Source: Elysia chlorotica | Lineage: Eukaryota; Mollusca; Gastropoda; Plakobranchidae | Direction of reading: 5' to 3' | Assembly (NCBI GenBank): GCA_003991915.1 | Contig: RQTK01000926.1 | Location: forward strand, 1-64,000 | Length of the DNA stretch: 64,000 nucleotides | Shown here: positions 35,343 to 46,721 of the stretch, piece after piece | How the letters are laid out: each line of letters begins with the position of its first letter | Position numbering within the stretch: the stretch's first letter is position 1 | Translations under genes and position numbers: made by a program | The notes under the pieces: model-generated | Told to the model about the DNA's origin: nothing | What the model saw: only the letters and a program-made list of their open reading frames with translations | Databases searched by the model: none

Positions 35343-38300
35343 TTAACGTTGTGAAGAATTTCCACGACCTTTCTTTGCCTCTTCCTCACAATGCTTCTCA
35401 ACCTGAAATAAGTTAGGAAAAAATCATCTTCTTTTAATTTACAAGATTTTCCAACAACAAAAAAAAAAAAAATAAAAAACCAAACATTTTTAATAAATTT
35501 CTTTGAACTTTTAGTTTTCAAAGCTTGACAGGCTACTTCTTCTCCAATGAAACAAAGATATTTGAATTACAGAATTTGACTTCCCTTTCTAAGAGATTAA
35601 CACCCTGTTCAATACAGATCAGTCACTTCAAGTCAACCCACATTAAAAAAGTCAATGTACACAATAGAATCAAAATAAAAAATCACATAAAAAAAACAAC
35701 AGTAATGCAACAATCTGACTGCCACAACGGGATTTTGAAAGCTGAAAGTAAGAAACTGATCAAAGATTACAAGCAAAGCAACAACGGTTACAGTACTTGT
35801 AGGTCTACTATCCAAATAAATTCAGTACAGAGTAAAACTAAGTAAGAGTGAGCCAATTGCAATGACAAGCCCACAGTCACACAAACAGAACAGAATGGAG
35901 TTCAACATGCAATGTGGTCAGCGCCTGTTTCACATCAGTGTGTGTGTGTGTGTGTCTGTGTCTAGGTGGGGCGGCATTTGATACTCCTATGTGAATTAGT
36001 CAAAGCATGTCTTTCATCACCATCTTCCCCTAAATCTAGGTGTTCTTTTTGATCAAAATATGTCAATGTCATCATATGTTACTGACCTATGTAAAAAGTT
36101 ACCAGCAGTTAGCTGCGATATTTACATATATATTTTCAATATGTCATTGCAAACACACACAATACCAACAGTGTGGAAAACATCAGAAATCATACCTCTC
36201 CCTAAAAAGTCACGTGTCACACAACTGAACGATCTAAGACCTGTTGCTCTTACATCAATTGTTTTTAAATGTTTTGAAAAATTGGTAATGAGACATATCT
36301 TAACAGCTACAAATGAACATCTTGATATTTTTCAGTTTGCCTATAAAGAAAGAAGAAATGTTGAAGATGCTGTGTTAACGTTTTTAAATACTGTCCTAAA
36401 ACATCTTGAGACACCCAGAGTTTTTGCCAGAAGTTTATTTGTTGATTTTTCGTCTGCTTTTAATACTCTACAGCCCCATCTCATGATCAAGAAATTGTAT
36501 GACTTGCATGTTGATGTCAGTGTTATCGCCTGGATTTTTGATTTTCTTACAATGAGACCACAATATGTTAATATAAATGGTGTTATATCCAAAACTATCA
36601 TCACAAACACAGGTGCACCGCAAGGCTGTGTGCTTTCACCAATTTTATACACTGCCTACACCAATGACTACCAGACAAAAGGCACAAACACACAAAATCG
36701 CGGACGACTCTTGACTAATCGGAACAATAACAAACAACGAAGAATTTTACTTTGAAAATTAACAAGTTTGTGTCATGGTGCGAAATTAACTTCTTAAATT
36801 TGAACATTAAAAAACAAAAAGATGATTTTTAAAATTTTAGACAAAAAACGAGGCACCTGCTTTAACACCCCTAAAAATAAAGGACGTACAAGTTGAAGTT
36901 GTTGACACATACAAATATCTTGGCCTCATCGTTGATTGTAAACTTTCTTTTAACACACATATTGAAATACTGATTAAAAAAGCACACCAACGACTGTATT
37001 TTTTAAGGAAATTAAAGTCTTTCAATGTCGACTACAATATTATGAAAATCTTTTATGTTTCCTGTATCCAAAGTTTAATATCTTTTGGAATTACATGTTT
37101 TAGAGGAAACCTATAAAAAACCCACTCCCAAAGAGTGAGACAAAATAAAAAAAAAAGCATCCCAAATTATAGGCTGTGAACTAACAACTTTCAAAGACAT
37201 GTATTTTTTACAAGTAATTAAAAAAGCTAAATGTATTACATCAGACACAAACCATCCTCTACATAGTGAATACGAAACGTCCAAAAGAAGCAACAGACTA
37301 ATATCAAAAAGAGCAAGAACAGATAGATACAAAAACTCATTAATACCAACATCCATTAAAAAACTACAAAATAGCTTTAACTAGAGCGGGGAGAACGTTG
37401 GTCTCCGGGTCGGGAGAATCGCAGTCGGGAACTTTGTGTTTGTATGCAGTATTAAATGTATTCTTGTATATGCGTGAAGAGTTGTGTGTTTTAAATCGCT
37501 CATTATATTTTATTATTATTATCATCACTAATTTTTATGTCACACATGTACAACTGGTGTATTTATGTATGTATGGCCACGAAAAATTTCCCTATGGGAT
37601 AATAAAGGATTATCTTATCTTATATTTTCAAATTAGGAAAATTGCAAGCGTACCACCCTATTTAAATGAGAATGTTACAAAGACCCTTGTTTCATCTTTG
37701 ATTTTGTCCAAGCTTGACTATTGTAACGTTTTACTGGCATCTCTCCCCAACGACACTATTAATTGATTGCAAAATGCTATGCCCAAATTGGTTTAAAAAA
37801 TTTATATTTCCAGAAATTTTTGGAAAAGTAGCACCCCTGAGTTAATCAGCAACACGCAGTGCCCAGTCCGGAGGTTCTAAGTAAGTTAAGTACATGTAGC
37901 TGAGCGCAGAGCTTCTCAAAGCGAGGCAGTTATTAAGTGTGTCTGGCTTTATGGGTTAATAGCTCTTTAAACTTTTTTTTTAGAATATTTTTTTAAATAA
38001 ATGTTTAAATGTAAACCGAAACAGGTACAGAGGGAGGCATATTAACCACTAAAAACACCCATTATCTCTAAGCTCATTTTGCCACTAACATCCAAGTGTG
38101 GCTTTTGTAACTTATAACAAGAAACCCTAGGAGTAGGATATTACATTTTGTCCAGACAAAAAACTCCTAAAACTATAGACAAAATAAATTTTTAAAAAGA
38201 GTGTAATTTGTCATCTACTTGTCTCCTTTCAGCTAAAAGAGGACAGTAACAGTGAATTTCAAATTTTTAAATATCAATTTACAAGAAAAAAACTTACAAT

Positions 38301-40387
38301 TTTCTTTATATGAGGGCGGGCTTTACTTCCATCCACACACTCAATATCCTTTGGTCCATAAGGAGGTTTTATTGTTACCTCTCCTAGCACAACAATATCA
38401 TGATTATGCCATCGGCAGTCGCTGATACTGTGGAACAAAATATATATTTTTAAATCGATGGGACTAAAAAGTAAGATAAAAATGATGCAACATTAGGCTA
38501 TGAAGGAGTAGATATATATACACTGTATCTTGCAAGTGCTTTTAACAGCACCAGACTCAACAAAACTTAAGCCTTAAAAAAATCCACAGCCATGTGCATT
38601 TGTTGTTTTTTTTTCAAAACAATAGAGCAGAGAAGAATATGAGCTAACATAAGCTAACATAGTAGGTATACAAAGAATGGTTCATTTTTTTCCTCTTGAT
38701 ATGTACAACAGCCTTTGGTGCAATGGGTAGGGTGTTGAAATACCAGAGTGAAGATACTGGATTTGATCCCCGACACAGACATAATCCTTGCTGCACCCTC
38801 CTGTGTCAACCCTGCACAGAATTGCTATGAAAGTAAAGTGCTGCAGTAAAAATAATGACAAGCTACACCACAATGTCCTTTGCCAGGAAAAAGCAGGATC
38901 CTGACACTTAATCCACGATGCTCTGTCAAAAACCATGGGACAAACTTTACTCTCAAAATAGAAGCCCTCAATACGTTTTTTCAATCATTTTATATTGAAA
39001 ACATAAATCTTGTAAGTTCAAGTCTTCTATGATTAACACGGCCTTGACATAACAAACCTGACCCACCAGATTTGTAACACATAAGTTCACTGTTTATTTT
39101 ATTTAACAATGTCTTCCATTTATGTCTTAAACTAAAACAATGCCCAAACCAAATGTTGAGGTATTGTGTCTTGAATTGGTATTGAAACAATTCATTAAGT
39201 GTGTTAATGACCATTTACTGCAAAGAAAAGCTTACGTTTTTGAAATTGTGTTCATAAGCCTTTGACCCTCGGGGGAGACACCAACACCAATGTAGCTTTT
39301 CTGTTTTTGTCTGTCTCTCTCTTGCTCTGCAAGGCGCTGTGCAATCTGAACATTCATCCATGTACAATTTAAAACAAAATTTTATACATGAACCAAACTT
39401 ACAAGTTGTAGTGTCTTAAATTCATTTCACAAATCTACAATTCTCCCTAAAATAATACATGTAACTTCCATTGAAAAGAATAACATATAATTTGGTAATA
39501 TGAACAAATTAAGAAATCAATTTTTGAACAAGCCAGATATCATTTATATTTTGCAGTACTATAAAAATTCTTTTTTTTTTGGACCCCCCCCCCCCAAAAA
39601 AAAGAACAACAAACAAACAAAAAACTATCCCATTAAAAGGATTTGTTTAAAGCTTATCAGTTATGGCACTATCTTATAACCATGCTTCCTTTTTCATTGT
39701 TAATAATAACGCCAGTCATAAAGCGAATGGAAAATATGTCATAATTGTGCTTTCATAGGATTCAGTTGCCACAAAAAATGTAGAGCAGACAATTTTTCAC
39801 ATTCAATGCTATTGGTGATTAACCGTGTACAAATTAAAAACTTGCCACTGCTTTGGTGGAATTTACAGTAACAATAACATAACATGCATTAATTTTAGAA
39901 AAAGAAGAAGATATATAAATAAAACCAATATAAATAGGTCGAAAAACTGTGGTTAGCTGAACATAATAGAAGAAAAAAAGAATTAGGATATTATCATTAA
40001 AAGTCTTACCTTTGTAACATTGACATGTGGAAGGGGCTCTGCTGGACCCTGTTTTTCTTCCAAAGTAACAATATTTGCTACATAATCCAGGTTAAAAAAG
40101 TAAATATCAGATAGCTGTGCAACACTTGGTGAAGGTGTTTCTGTGGGGGAGATATTCAATTAACAAAGATTATAATACTAATTTTGTAGAAAATAGGATC
40201 AAATTGTGTCATAATTATGGTCACCAGATCAGCAGGATGTCACAAAAACCAATGATGAAGGGATCATTTTTTGTGGGAAGGAAAAATATGTATTCAATCT
40301 AGCCAAATGATAAAAAAGGACAAATGTACAGTTAAGTTTTAAAAGGACGTACATCTACATGTATCTTAAAACAATAACAACAACAAC

Positions 40388-40447
<60 letters not shown>

Positions 40448-42447
40448 ATTAATAATTATTTCCAAACGTGTGGTTGGGAGTATGAAGGTCTCGCACCAAA
40501 CTGGATTCTAGCTGATGCCCATTTAGAGTTAGATGAGGAACTCCCAGTAGATATTTACCTTCTCCTAGTTGTTTAGATAGATTGCTATTATAAAGTAAGG
40601 AACTTCAAGAAGACAAGGGTAGGAGATTGTTACAGTGTTGCTAAATATAATTTTCTTATTTTGATCTAGGGATGCTGAGAAAAATTGATGCTTTGTGTAC
40701 TGAACCTATTGAAAGAATGATACCATCAAACCACCAGTACTGAGCTAGCACCAGATGGGAATGTAAATGTGTACAAGGAGTGCATTAAAATGCTAACCAC
40801 TGTAGTGCATTTTTGTTGTGGACTTTGTCTTTTTGCAATAGTCTCTGGAGAGCCTTTAGATACTGATCTTCACTAACATGCACTTTTTAAAAATTTCTTT
40901 GAAGATCTTGATTTAACCTGCAGCGCCACTCATGGGTGAAAAATGCGTAATTCTTTTTATTGGTCCCAATTATAATATAAAAAATAATTATATGCATTCC
41001 TCATTTTGTTGCTATCTGTCTTGTTTGTTTTTCAAAATGATAATTTATAAATTGAATTTTTGTGAAAATTTTCTAAACTGTAAATGGTTTCCTTGAAGCA
41101 AATCTATTCCTGGGTGAAAAAAGTGCATATACTCCTAAATAAGCTCCGGCAATGGTAATACTTTCTCTTTCTTTAAAAGGTATAGTCGTCTAATAATAGA
41201 TTAGCTGTTTGTGCCGTGCTCCTGCTCCTCCTCCATCTGCTTTTCCTCCCCCCCCCCGCTCTTCCTCCTGCTCATTCTACATGTCCCCCTATGCCTGAAA
41301 CTGCACCTCCTCCTGTTGATTTTTTGCTTCCCCTGCTCTGCTCTAGATGCCTCTACATCTGCTGCTGGTCTTCCTATTTATCCATCATCTTTTCTGCCTG
41401 CTCATGTTCCTCTTTGTTACCGACTTGTTTGTCCAAAATAGTTTAAGTCTTCCTTGAGGGTAAGTGTTTAGTCTTGAGCAGATCTCCTGGACAGCACTTG
41501 TGTTTGTTAGTCTAGGTGAAGTTTGAATTTTGTACTTACCGGTCATGGTAGTAGTTATAACCTTGCACTGTAGAGTAGAATCTAGATAGGCTCCTGGTTA
41601 GGTGTGTTAGTTATACAGACAGAATAGCTAGTGCAATCATGATGCGTAAGTGTAAGTAAAGAATAGAAAATATATTAGACCTGAGAAGTATCCTAAGTGT
41701 TAGGGTAGAATATTATTAGATCTAGGTCTAGTTAGAGTGGTGCATGAATACCACACCTCCAAGTATACTCACTAAACACTAGTTTAAAATAAAAAAAAAA
41801 ACACCTGAAGGCTGAAGATTCTTTTAAAATGGCTTTTCGCCGAACATCAAAGATACTCCCATTGGATTCTAAAGAGAAGGACAAGAACAAGGAGAAGAGG
41901 ACCAACGCGAAAGTTACTAAAATTAGTGTTTGAAGTCTAGATTTAGATCTCTAAGCATCTAGGCTTTGAAAATCTAGATCTAGATAGATACTAGATCTAG
42001 ATTAAATAGGCTAGTTCAAGAGATTGGGCTTCTCATTGGCTATATATATATATACTAGTTCAAGAGCTAGCTAGAGAGATCTAGATATAACATATAGATC
42101 TATGTCTAAATCTTAGCAAAGACTTAAAAACTTATTTTTTTTTGGGGGGGGGGGGGGTTGAGAAAGTAATACGTAATCTACGGTTATCTAGATCAAGATC
42201 TCGACTAGATCTATCTAGATCTAGATCTAGATCGAGAGAATTTTATAGTAATAGGCCTATTGTGTCTTCTCTTACCGATAGACAAAATCTTTGATGATAA
42301 ATCAAATGATCGGACAGTTCCTTTGTATGTGTCTTTGTGGATATCTACAACCTTGATAACGCTCCCGATGGTGAGGTACTCATTCTCAGCTGAATTCATC
42401 ATGAAATCCTGTGTTTTTCTCATATTCTCATTCCCATACTTTGCCAT
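35343..42447 (-). CDS. LSM12: LSM12 (Sm-like / anticodon-binding-domain protein; 5 coding exons)
   Basis: Minus-strand exons 42276-42447, 40010-40140, 39236-39345, 38298-38427 and 35343-35402 join in frame to 200 aa (human LSM12 is 195). The N-terminal LSm fold (about 20-90) contains YLTIGSVIKV and GTVRSFDLSSKILSI. The C-terminal anticodon-binding-like domain (about 100-195) carries IAQRLAEQERDR, GVSPEGQRLMNTI, a DCRWHNHDIVVL core (human has a similar CKW..KNIVV), VTIKPPYGP and HIKKIVEKHCEEE. In other animals LSM12 partners ataxin-2 in post-transcriptional control, including the TWENTY-FOUR/ATX2 clock complex in Drosophila, and has been linked to NAADP-evoked calcium release. Intron 4 is enlarged by LINE insertions (36.0-37.8 kb), and intron 1 holds the repeats of 40.4-42.2 kb. 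Confidence 0.93.
36015..36092 (+). mobile_element. LINE-A fragment, left half of an interrupted copy
   Basis: Reads LGVLFDQNMSMSSYVTDLCKKL, near the C-terminus of an L2/CR1-like LINE, and breaks off at GTAAAAAGTTA. The reading resumes at 37621. A contiguous copy of the same junction (VTDLCKKLYFQIRKI) exists at about 44910-44980 on the minus strand. Confidence 0.85.
36093..37622 (+). mobile_element. LINE-B (L2/Maui-like) copy 2, nested in LINE-A
   Basis: An RT-bearing LINE truncated at its 5' end. RT blocks: IIPLPKKSRVTQLNDLRPVA (about 36189-36245), IFQFAYKERRNVEDAVL, SLFVDFSSAFNTLQPHLM (about 36433-36485) and NTGAPQGCVLSPILYTAYTNDY (about 36606-36670), after which the frame shifts. The C-terminal part runs to about 37383 and the 3' end is GGGATAATAAAGGATTATCTTATC (about 37598-37620), the usual tail of such elements. 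It is inserted in intron 4 of LSM12 on the opposite strand. Confidence 0.88.
37621..37790 (+). mobile_element. LINE-A fragment, right half of the interrupted copy
   Basis: Continues the element broken at 36092: YFQIRKIASVPPYLNENV, TLVSSLILSKLDYCNVLLASLPNDTIN, then a stop. The same protein stretch is at 44.72-44.99 kb on the minus strand. Confidence 0.85.
38700..38780 (+). mobile_element. Possible tRNA-like SINE head
   Basis: TGGTGCAATGGGTAGGGTGTTG and GGATTTGATCCCC resemble A and B boxes at a plausible spacing. No tail or target-site duplication was found. It lies in an LSM12 intron. Confidence 0.3.
40378..40442. repeat. (AAC)n/(AAT)n microsatellite
   Basis: AACAACAAC followed by about 18 AAT units in LSM12 intron 1. 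Confidence 0.95.
40469..40576 (+). pseudogene. Unassigned coding-like remnant in LSM12 intron 1
   Basis: An uninterrupted stretch beginning CGWEYEGLAPNWILADAH and continuing with LELDEELPVDIYLL up to a stop at 40574-40576. Its composition is protein-like, unlike the simple or hydrophobic noise around it, and a second stretch (MLRKIDALCTEPIERMIPSN at about 40677-40735) follows. I do not recognise the family; a decayed transposon is the likeliest source. Confidence 0.35.
41829..41933 (+). other. Small Lys-rich ORF (34 codons), uncertain
   Basis: ATG to TGA, beginning MAFRRTSKILPLDSKEKDKN. It stands in LSM12 intron 1 on the opposite strand, just before a TAGATC-rich stretch. It may be the start of a decayed element ORF or chance. 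Confidence 0.2.
41930..42240. repeat. TAGATC-rich stretch
   Basis: Imperfect AGATCTAGATC units, with a (TA)n run and a poly-G tract (about 42143-42157) between them. It abuts the first LSM12 donor site at 42271-42275. Confidence 0.8.
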
Positions 42448-43095
42448 TTAATTGGCACTGCACCGCTACAGTGTAAACTGTAAAGTGGGCATAGCCTCCC
42501 TTTGTAAACGGACACCGAGCGGAAGTTTTTGCTGTAGTTTTGGAAGATTGAACGTCAAATTTATTATTAAGTGTGTCCATTTTTTTTAATCTAAGGGAAG
42601 ACAAAAAATCTTCTACAGAAAATATAAACTTAAAACCCAAAATAAATTTGGGATACGTAAAGCGCCATTTGGCCAACAAAACAAACAAAAATAAAGAAAT
42701 AATTCATTTTTTTTCATAATTAGATTTGACTACCCAAAGCAATGTATCAATACTATTGAAGTTCTAAATTTTACAACTTTTAGCTAGCTAAAACGCAAAA
42801 GCTAGTTTTCTTTAGCAACACCTGACCCACCCGCCAGCTCAACTCATTTGGCGGCCGCCAAACAGACTCTAGAGTATGTCTGGCGGCTGTCAAAACACGT
42901 CTGTATGGCGGTCGCGAAAACGACTCTTTATTAGAGGACCTTCACAGCGGTTGTAAGGTAAAGTGCCCCGATTCCGAACAAAATAAACTATGAGAGTGTG
43001 ACTTTTTTTTTACATTTTTTTTTTTTTAATTATTGAGGCAGCATTCTCTTGTATAATAATAATGTAACAGATTTGCTGGTGATGGTGGTAATCTG

Positions 43096-43740
43096 TTAGG
43101 AACCCGGCTCTCTTGATTTACATCTTGTGACAAACCGTGCAGCTTTCTTTTGGACCTTCTCTAAAGACTCTTTATGTTTTTTAACGTGGAGGTCCCATGC
43201 AGCGCAGGCATATTCTAAGATGGGTCTAACCATTGCGTCATAAGTTTGGGCCTTCACACTTTGTGGACATTGGTGGAGATTTCGTGACAAGAACCCAAGG
43301 GTTCGAATGGCCTTTGTAACGATATGGTGAATATGTCTATCCCACTTTATTTCTTGTTGAATTTGGACGCTTAGGTATTGGTTTCTATCCATATATTCTA
43401 TGGGATGATCAAGTATTGTGTATTCAAATTGTGTTTTATTTTTGTTTCTTTGGAGTGTCATTACCTGGCATTTTGACGGGTGGAAGGACATCTGCCATTT
43501 ATTAGACCATTCAACAAGAGTGTAAGTCTTTCTGAAGAGCTTTTGAGTCTTCTTCTTTCAATATTTTCTGAATATGACTGTCATCCGCGAAAAGCTTAAT
43601 GTGTGTCTCTGGAGAGAGGTCACGTCCTATATCATTGATGTATATAAGAAAACACAGAGGCCCAAGCACTGTGCCTTGTGGTACTCCTGATGTGACCATA
43701 CCGATGTTGCTCTCTTCTCCATCTATACAAACATGCACAT
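43096..43740 (-). mobile_element. LINE-C (jockey/CR1-like) RT, 3' part
   Basis: The minus strand reads [27 protein letters not shown] and [13 protein letters not shown] (RT catalytic FADD), then, after a frame change near 43510, SFHPSKCQVMTLQRNKNK and LEYACAAWDLHVKKHKESLE up to about 43096. This is the usual RT-to-C-terminus order of jockey/CR1-like LINEs. The 5' side is broken at about 43735 against LINE-B 3' UTR sequence. Confidence 0.88.
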
Positions 43741-43744
43741 GCCC

Positions 43745-44232
43745 CTAGAAACATAAGTCTGTATTGTAAAGCGATTTTACAAAAATCTGATTGAGGCTGG
43801 TACAAACGAGTTTTTGTATCTGTCTGTTCTGACCCTTTTTGATATTAATCTTTTACTTCTTTCTGAAGTTTTTATTTCTTATTCACTGTGTTGAGGGTGG
43901 TGACTGTCTGATGTTATACATTTTGTTTTATTCATTACGTGTAAGACAAAAAAGGGGTTAGTTCACAGCCAATAATCTAGGAAGCTTTCTTTTTTATTCT
44001 GTATTCTTTATGAGAGTGGGTTTTCGATAGGTTTCCTCCGGAATATGTAATTCCAAAAGACATCAAACTTTGAATACAGGATATGTAGAAAACTTCATTA
44101 TGTTGTAGTCGGCATTGAACAGCTTTAATTTCCATTAAAATTAGAGCCTTTGATTAGCTTTCAATATGGGTGTTCCATGAACATTTACAATCAATGGTGA
44201 GGCCACGATATTTGTAAGTATCAACAACTTAA
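43745..44232 (-). mobile_element. LINE-B copy 3, 3' end
   Basis: Reverse-complement match to the C-terminal region of the copies at 26.0-26.4 and 36.9-37.4 kb: VVDTYKYRGLTIDC, the stretch equivalent to SFGITYSGGNL, and RVRTDRYKNSF. It sits between a LINE-A end (44.24 kb) and the broken LINE-C (43.74 kb), all on the minus strand. Confidence 0.8.
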
Positions 44233-44239
44233 TAAAATA

Positions 44240-45000
44240 ATAATTATATTGAATTTATATAGCGCACTTCCATGAACAACCATGACCAATGCGCTTAACA
44301 ATTTCCAATATCACATGTACAAAAGAAGAATAATCATATAATGTTGACACAATACAATATTACATTAAAAAACCACAAGGAAGCATTATAGGTATTTACA
44401 ACGTTCACCGGTTCAACTTCAATCGTCAAAAAGGTAGGACTTAAGCATGCGTTTGAAAAATTCCAAGGAAGGTGCTTCCCTAATGTTTTTGGGAAGGTTG
44501 TTCCATACTTTGGGACCGAGATGGTAAAAGGATCGCTTACCTGTTGATTTATAATTTCTATTTGTTACAACAAGGATGGTTTTATCAGCTGAAGATCTAA
44601 GCTACCTAGCAGGTACATACATCTTTAGACAGTCAGAGATATATGTAGTTGCCATCTGATTGAGGCGTTTATAGGAAATTATGCATAACTTGTACATTAT
44701 CTTTTTTTTAACAGGCAGTCACTGTAAATCGTGAAGAATAGGACTAATGTGCTCACGTTTTTTCATTCTCACAATAAGCCTTGCTGCGCTATTTTGAACC
44801 ATTTGCAATCGATTAATAGTGTCGTTCGGGAGAGATGCCAGTAAAACGTTACAGTGGTCAAGCTTGGACAAAATCAAAGATGAAACAAGGGTCTTTCTCA
44901 CATTCTCATTAAAACAGGTTCGTACGTTTGCAATTTTCCTAATTTGAAAATATAACTTTTTACATAGGTCAGTAACATACAACTTCAACTTGTACACCTT
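44240..45000 (-). mobile_element. LINE-A (L2/CR1-like) 3' end
   Basis: The minus strand reads YVTDLCKKLYFQIRKIANVR, LVSSLILSKLDHCNVLLASL and RLQMVQNSAARLIVRMKKRE, then a 3' region ending GCGCTATATAAATTCAATATAATTATTATT at about 44240. The copy preserves the uninterrupted junction that is split at 36092/37621. Confidence 0.88.
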
Positions 45001-45235
45001 TTATGAAAAATAGCAAACAGATGCCTCAGAAACACTTATTAAGAACAATATAAACAATTCCTTGAAAACCAGAACAAATCCAATGTATTCTAAAGACAAC
45101 ACACATTATCTTCTAAGGAGACAGCAAACCGCAATTATTTTTACTTAGAACAGGACGTTTTTAAATGTTTGTATTTATATATTGACGGAAAAGGAGCATC
45201 AAGTCAACAGACGGACTTATAGATCTAATTCCATA

Positions 45236-46333
45236 TCAACGTGGAGAAAAGCCGAACATGCGCAGTAGCACAGAACGGAACTGGTTGCCTGAGACTGCGT
45301 AGATGATGATGTTGACACAAGAGTTCAACTCGCTAATAAACACACAGGCCAGTCCGTTCATGACAACCAGGTGTCTGATACGGCCGTTCTCGGAGTATTC
45401 CGGTAGCGTCACCCCCGCCACGAGATGGGCCGACATTGGGAGCGTGCTAACCAAGAAAACACACGCGATCACGACAACGATGTTGATGATGCGCCTTTCT
45501 TTGGGCGGAAGCTGCGTGCTCTCCTTGCACTCCTCGGTATGTCTGCCGGCATTTGGACCTCCAGATGGCGAAGAGATCCCTGCCTGGATCGGAGTTTTTG
45601 CGCGCTTCCACTTGGTGCTCTGCCGCAGCCTCACGATCAGAAACAACGTGCAGAAGACCACAGTCCCCCAGGCAAGGACGGGCAGAACTAGGCCGAAAGA
45701 GACCCTGATGAACTGACGAAAACCGTGCAAACTTAAACCCTCGTTTAACTCTAGGTTCAAGGTCGTTCCATTGCTGTCTTGATCCCCGTGAAAACCGTTC
45801 ATGTACCCCACGGAAACCACAAACAGCAGAGAGCAGCCGCAGCCGAAGATGGCCGAGATGACGACCGTAGTGACCCTGCGGGTGATGATGAACTTGACCT
45901 TCATCGGGTAGACCACGCTGAGGAAGCGCTCCAGACTGATCCAGGCCGTGAGGAGTGCCGTGATCCGGGAGAACACGATCTGGGGAAGGCCAGCCACAAT
46001 GTTGTTTAGGTCCTGATCTTCCCGCTCGCTGACGACGTGTCTGAAGACGCCCAAGGCCGTGGCGCCACACATGACGCTGGCCACCACGCAGAGCAGGTCG
46101 GATATGGCAAGACCCGTGCAGCTTATCTGGAAAGGGCTGCTGACTCCCATTTTGCAAAAGACTATGACAATTAAGATGTTTGCTGGGATTCCTACAATGC
46201 CTGTCCCAATGAGCATCCAGCTAATTACTGGCTGCACGATAACGAAAACACTCTCCATCGTCTGTGACCCCCGTTCAACACCCGGTATGCCTGGAGCCGT
46301 GCTGTTGGCCTCTGAGCTCAAATTGGAGTCCAT
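45236..46333 (-). CDS. Rhodopsin-like GPCR, gastropod chemosensory-receptor type
   Basis: One uninterrupted 365-residue frame. Start at ATG 46331-46333; upstream in-frame sequence has no ATG, and a splice acceptor (CTTCTCCCCCAG, exon starting at 46359) suggests a 5' UTR intron. Two N-glycosylation sites (N4, N11) precede seven hydrophobic segments: about 30-60 (GIPAN, N52), 67-97 (LAISD, D79), 112-142, 152-178, 207-236, 282-308 (P299) and 322-346. TM3 ends with ERF (135-137) in place of DRY, and TM7 has NIIIY (341-345) in place of NPxxY. Intracellular loop 3 (about 237-280) is basic then Ser/Gly/Pro-rich. The WISLERFLSVVYPMKVK block is typical of the large snail receptor families proposed to sense chemicals or peptides. 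GC content is higher than its surroundings. The ligand is unknown. Confidence 0.88.
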   Translation of the reverse strand: MDSNLSSEANSTAPGIPGVERGSQTMESVFVIVQPVISWMLIGTGIVGIPANILIVIVFCKMGVSSPFQISCTGLAISDLLCVVASVMCGATALGVFRHVVSEREDQDLNNIVAGLPQIVFSRITALLTAWISLERFLSVVYPMKVKFIITRRVTTVVISAIFGCGCSLLFVVSVGYMNGFHGDQDSNGTTLNLELNEGLSLHGFRQFIRVSFGLVLPVLAWGTVVFCTLFLIVRLRQSTKWKRAKTPIQAGISSPSGGPNAGRHTEECKESTQLPPKERRIINIVVVIACVFLVSTLPMSAHLVAGVTLPEYSENGRIRHLVVMNGLACVFISELNSCVNIIIYAVSGNQFRSVLLRMFGFSPR

Positions 46334-46390
46334 CCTTTCAGGCGCAGGGAACAACCAGTCTGGGGGAGAAGGGAAAGACAGTTTTTAATA

Positions 46391-46721
<331 letters not shown>

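Noticed and set aside
36060..36755. 231-codon frame as a possible host gene
   Set aside because: Its RT motifs (FVDFSSAFN, GAPQGCVLSP) show that it is a LINE, and it lies between LINE-A halves in an LSM12 intron.
45303..46388. Several open frames of 76-236 codons overlapping the GPCR on both strands
   Set aside because: Shadow frames of a GC-richer coding exon; only the 365-residue frame shows seven membrane segments and family motifs.
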